Below the pieces are notes generated by a model. That model saw nothing but the letters and a program-made list of their open reading frames with translations. It made no database searches and was not told where the DNA came from. Positions 61,630 to 64,000 of a DNA stretch of 64,000 bases are shown piece by piece (position 1 is the first letter of the stretch; each line of letters starts with the position of its first letter). Both the position numbers and the translations under genes were made by a program. The DNA lies in the NCBI GenBank assembly GCA_035712365.1, contig DASTAW010000008.1, positions 186,001-250,000 on the forward strand, given 5' to 3'. This DNA comes from Terriglobia bacterium. Lineage in GTDB: Bacteria > Acidobacteriota > Terriglobia > UBA7540.

Positions 61630-62571
61630 TCATTGCGCGCGCGCAGAATTTTCAAGCTGGCTGAGCGCCGCCTTCACCACGCGCCCGACAATGGTCAGGC
61701 TGGAAGGGCTGCAGTGCTCGACCGTGTCCTGCGCCGAGTGCCAATATCGGCCGGGGCTGCTGCCGTCCGGCCCATACGTAAAGTCGATCAAATCCACGGC
61801 CGAAACGCCCGCCTGCACAAACGGGATGTGATCGTCATCCATGGCGAGGGGTTGGCGAAGAAAGTAGCTCGAGTAGCCGAGCTTGTCCGCCTGTTCAAAA
61901 ACAAGTTTATTCAACCAGCCGGTGGAATTCTGGTCCCAGCGAATGTCAAGGTGCGCATCGGCAATCATGTCCACGAGAATCATGGCTTGGATGCGGCTGA
62001 GTTCGCCATCCGCTGTCAGTTTCTGGACAAAGTGCCGACTGCCATACAGGCTGTCGGTCTCGGTCCAGTCCCGGACGGCTTCCTCGCCATCGAAAAACAC
62101 GATCCAGTAGGTCAATTTGTGCGGCGACTGCGCCAGTTCGCGGGCCATCTCAAGCAGAAAGGCAGCACTCGATCCGCCATCATTGGCTCCCACAAATCGG
62201 AAAGCCTGTTCAAGCTTGGTATCGTAGTGGCCGGCAATCATGATGATGCGTCTTGGTTCCTTGCCGGGAATCTCGGCGACCAGATTCACCATGGGAACAT
62301 TCCCCGCAGGAGTGGCGCCAACAAATCGGTCCTGGGTCACCTTGCAGCCTGCCTGTTGAAGCTGCCCGATGATCCACGCGCGGGAAGCCTCCAAAGCTTT
62401 GGAGCCGGCGGGGCGCGGGCCGAATCCCACCAGATGTTGGAGGTCCGTGAACGCGCGGCCTCCGTTAAACGCATAAGGATCCGCCGCCCTGGCCTGCCGG
62501 CAGTTGGACAGGAAGACGAGACTTAAAAGCAGCAGCAGTCCCTGAAGGCTGCGTGCGCTAGGCCTGCTCAT
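61630..62571 (-). CDS. M28-family lipoprotein, glutaminyl-peptide cyclotransferase-like
   Basis: 313 aa from the ATG at 62571; the longer frame to 62706 is antisense to nothing useful and overlaps tatC. A lipoprotein signal is seen: LLLLLSLVFLSNC. AGHYDTK, GANDGGSSAAFLLEMAREL, FFDGEEAVRDW followed by SLYGSRHFVQKL, DMIADAHLDI and DDDHIPFVQAGV match the zinc and catalytic regions of animal/bacterial glutaminyl cyclases of the M28 clan, which form N-terminal pyroglutamate. An aminopeptidase is the alternative. It overlaps the end of tatC by 14 bp. Confidence 0.86.
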   Translation of the reverse strand: MSRPSARSLQGLLLLLSLVFLSNCRQARAADPYAFNGGRAFTDLQHLVGFGPRPAGSKALEASRAWIIGQLQQAGCKVTQDRFVGATPAGNVPMVNLVAEIPGKEPRRIIMIAGHYDTKLEQAFRFVGANDGGSSAAFLLEMARELAQSPHKLTYWIVFFDGEEAVRDWTETDSLYGSRHFVQKLTADGELSRIQAMILVDMIADAHLDIRWDQNSTGWLNKLVFEQADKLGYSSYFLRQPLAMDDDHIPFVQAGVSAVDLIDFTYGPDGSSPGRYWHSAQDTVEHCSPSSLTIVGRVVKAALSQLENSARAQ

Positions 62572-63376
62572 GCCGCCGCTTCCAGTTTTTCCGGTAATAG
62601 ACAAGCCATGAGAGACCGATGCTGATGACGTAGAGGCCAACCAGCGGCATCCAGAACATGAACAGGGTGGTCCAGTCCGGCGTGGGGGCCAGCGCCGCCG
62701 CTGCAACCGCCGTAATGATCACCGCATAGCGGATGTTTTTCACCAGGAATTTTGGAGTGACAATGCCAAAAATCGAAAGAAGCAGAATGACCACCGGCAA
62801 CTCAAAAACGACGCCGACGCCCAGAATGATGGTCAGCGCCAGGCTCCAGTACTCATGGATGGTAATCATGGGCGTGAAGCGATGCCCGAATTCCAGCAGG
62901 AACTTGAGGGCCGCCGGGAAAGCGAACCGGTAGGCAAAAAAACCGCCCGCAAAAAACAGACTGCTGGTCAGCCCCACAAACGGCCAGACGTACTTCTTCT
63001 CATGCCGGTAGAGACCGGGGGAGATAAACAGCCACAACTGGAACAGAATGTAAGGCGCTGCCAGAAAAATGCCGCCCACAATCGACAGCTTGATATACAG
63101 ATTGAAGGGATCGACGGGGTTGGTATAGACCAGCTTGTCTGCCATGTGCAGATTTTGCAGGGTGTCTGTCAAGGGCTTGGCGAGCAGACCGTAAATCGTG
63201 TCTGAAAAATAGAAGCAAATGATGAAGCCGACGAAAACGGAGATGGCGCTGCGGACCAGCCTTTGCCGAAGCTCCTCGAGGTGCTCGAGGAACGACATCT
63301 GCTTGCCGCTGAACTCGTCATCCTCGGGGCCGGGGTTCGGGTTCGTGCTGGGAGGGTTCTGAATAGTCGTAGCCAT
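62558..63376 (-). CDS. tatC: Sec-independent translocase subunit TatC
   Basis: 272 aa, six membrane helices. SFLEHLEELRQRLVRSAISVF is TatC's conserved N-terminus (from 27), and FGIVTPKFLVKNIRY, FELPVVILLLS with the conserved Glu, and ALAPTPDWTTLFMFWMPL (conserved Pro/Asp) follow. It recognises twin-arginine signals. It overlaps tatA by 59 bp on paper; a start at Met27 (63298) would remove the overlap. Expected substrates in the window include the Rieske protein and several enzymes with twin-arginine signals. Confidence 0.95.
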   Translation of the reverse strand: MATTIQNPPSTNPNPGPEDDEFSGKQMSFLEHLEELRQRLVRSAISVFVGFIICFYFSDTIYGLLAKPLTDTLQNLHMADKLVYTNPVDPFNLYIKLSIVGGIFLAAPYILFQLWLFISPGLYRHEKKYVWPFVGLTSSLFFAGGFFAYRFAFPAALKFLLEFGHRFTPMITIHEYWSLALTIILGVGVVFELPVVILLLSIFGIVTPKFLVKNIRYAVIITAVAAAALAPTPDWTTLFMFWMPLVGLYVISIGLSWLVYYRKNWKRRHEQA

Positions 63377-63734
63377 ACTCAGGAGCCGGCTCCAGACTGC
63401 TTTCGGACTGAGTGCTCACTGCCGCCTCTTCAGAATGAGCGCTCAACGCGTGCGTCTCTTCCGGGTGTTCGATGCCTTCCTCTTCTAGTTCGCTATAGTG
63501 ATGCGTCTCATTCTGGGAGTAGCTTGAGTAACTCGAGTAGCTGGTGTCCTCTTCCTTTCGGTCGAGATTTCGGATTTCCTCTTCCAGCGAGTTCTTCAAC
63601 TCGTTTGAAGCGCGGCGCAACTCTCCCATTCCCTTGCCGAGGATGCGGGCAATCTCCGGCAGCTTCTTCGGTCCGAAGAGAAGAAAGGCAATGAATAAAA
63701 TGAACCCGACTTCAGTGAAACCGCCGCTGAACAA
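63318..63734 (-). CDS. tatA: Twin-arginine translocase subunit TatA/TatB
   Basis: 138 aa from a TTG at 63734 (AAAGGAGAGG upstream). One N-terminal membrane helix (GFTEVGFILFIAFLLFG), the hinge GPKKLPEIAR and an amphipathic helix (ILGKGMGELRRASNELKN) are typical. The tail is acidic with Ser/Tyr/Glu repeats (TSYSSYSSYSQ) and long for TatA. TatA and TatB cannot be separated here; only one such gene is adjacent to tatC, as in minimal two-component systems. Confidence 0.9.
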   Translation of the reverse strand: MFSGGFTEVGFILFIAFLLFGPKKLPEIARILGKGMGELRRASNELKNSLEEEIRNLDRKEEDTSYSSYSSYSQNETHHYSELEEEGIEHPEETHALSAHSEEAAVSTQSESSLEPAPEYGYDYSEPSQHEPEPRPRG

Positions 63735-63842
63735 GACCTACCTCTCCTTTGCATCATATGGGACGCTACCCTGCTTGTCAAGCAAGTGTCTGCCGTAATG
63801 ATTTCCGTTTCAAGCCCCTCCGCGCCTGGGGCAGCGCGTAGC

Positions 63843-63867
63843 GCGGACCGTCGGTTTTACGGTCCGC
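63843..63867. repeat. Strong hairpin in the gap after tatA
   Basis: GCGGACCG (63843-63850) and CGGTCCGC (63860-63867) form an 8-bp perfect stem. No T-run follows on either strand. It could be a REP-like repeat or a regulatory structure for the gene starting near 63961. Confidence 0.45.
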
Positions 63868-63960
63868 GGTTCTTCGGTTGACGGCGTTTACCGCGTAGGA
63901 TTGTACCTCAATTCCCTGGCTCCTGCGTTGCTTCGTCATCATCGACGCCTAGCATGCCTC

Positions 63961-64000
63961 ATGTCTAACAAAGAGCCGCAGACCGCAATTCCGGCGGTCG
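63961..64000 (+). CDS. Possible start of a protein gene cut by the right edge
   Basis: An ATG at 63961 opens MSNKEPQTAIPAV to the end of the window without a stop. No clear ribosome-binding site is present. Too short to name. Confidence 0.3.
   Translation, partial: MSNKEPQTAIPAV

Noticed and set aside
1-64000. CRISPR arrays, transposases, integrases, rRNA genes, riboswitches
   Set aside because: Looked for by reading; no regularly spaced repeats, no transposase or integrase motifs, no rRNA and no leader matching a riboswitch class that I recognise.

Overview
The window looks like a chromosomal segment of a free-living Gram-negative bacterium, most likely an Acidobacteriota member. The basis is gene content and not a computed phylogeny: a very large Oar-type TonB-dependent receptor with a carboxypeptidase-regulatory domain, several Tat-exported glycoside hydrolase-like enzymes, a CRTAC1/ASPIC-UnbV protein, an M81 (MlrC) peptidase, tandem DUF507 genes, a bacillithiol-type BshB1 deacetylase and a menaquinone methyltransferase. 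No transposase, phage gene or CRISPR array was seen.

Layout. 0-9.6 kb: a nucleotide-sugar epimerase cut by the left edge, L-rhamnose mutarotase, a transglutaminase (TgpA-like), an SDR, a glutaredoxin-like protein with BshB1, DedA, an M48 protease and two DUF507 genes. 9.7-9.95 kb: tRNA-Val and tRNA-Asp. 10.3-21.2 kb: a SpoIIE/PP2C phosphatase, then a sugar-use locus (GH63-like, Oar-type receptor, two tandem GH65-like enzymes). 21.2-25.2 kb: a scar. The beginning and end of a DUF5054 gene and the tail of a PP2C gene remain as relics around an intact two-gene redox-signalling unit (cNMP-binding histidine kinase plus response regulator fused to a thioredoxin-reductase-like flavoenzyme), with an imperfect direct repeat on each side.

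25.5-42.5 kb: a nitrate respiration and NO-defence island. NnrS is divergent from a nine-gene series DUF2249, TehA/SLAC1, cytochrome c, narG, narH, narJ, narI, Rieske, cytochrome b/c. Downstream on the other strand are an RIC iron-cluster repair protein, a split cobalamin-independent methionine synthase (two ORFs), an AlkA-like glycosylase and a redoxin. Three copies of a palindrome TGAC-N4-GTCA lie in the two key intergenic regions and suggest control by a Crp/Fnr-family (NNR/DNR-like) regulator.

42.5-49.7 kb: DUF488, an intact DUF5054/GH38-like enzyme (the parent family of the relics), M81 peptidase, sugar-porter MFS, PfkB kinase and tRNA-Arg. 49.8-57.9 kb: two exported proteins, queC and queE, a double-VOC protein, the CRTAC1 protein, an MBL-fold hydrolase and an exported coiled-coil protein. 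57.9-63.8 kb: menG and aroB, nadB, a glutaminyl-cyclase-like lipoprotein, tatC and tatA. A possible gene start is cut by the right edge.

How it fits together: menaquinol (menG, aroB) would feed both NarI and the Rieske/cytochrome b module. The Tat genes could export the Rieske protein and the several Tat-signal enzymes. NO arising from nitrate reduction would be met by NnrS, RIC and perhaps a B12-free methionine synthase.
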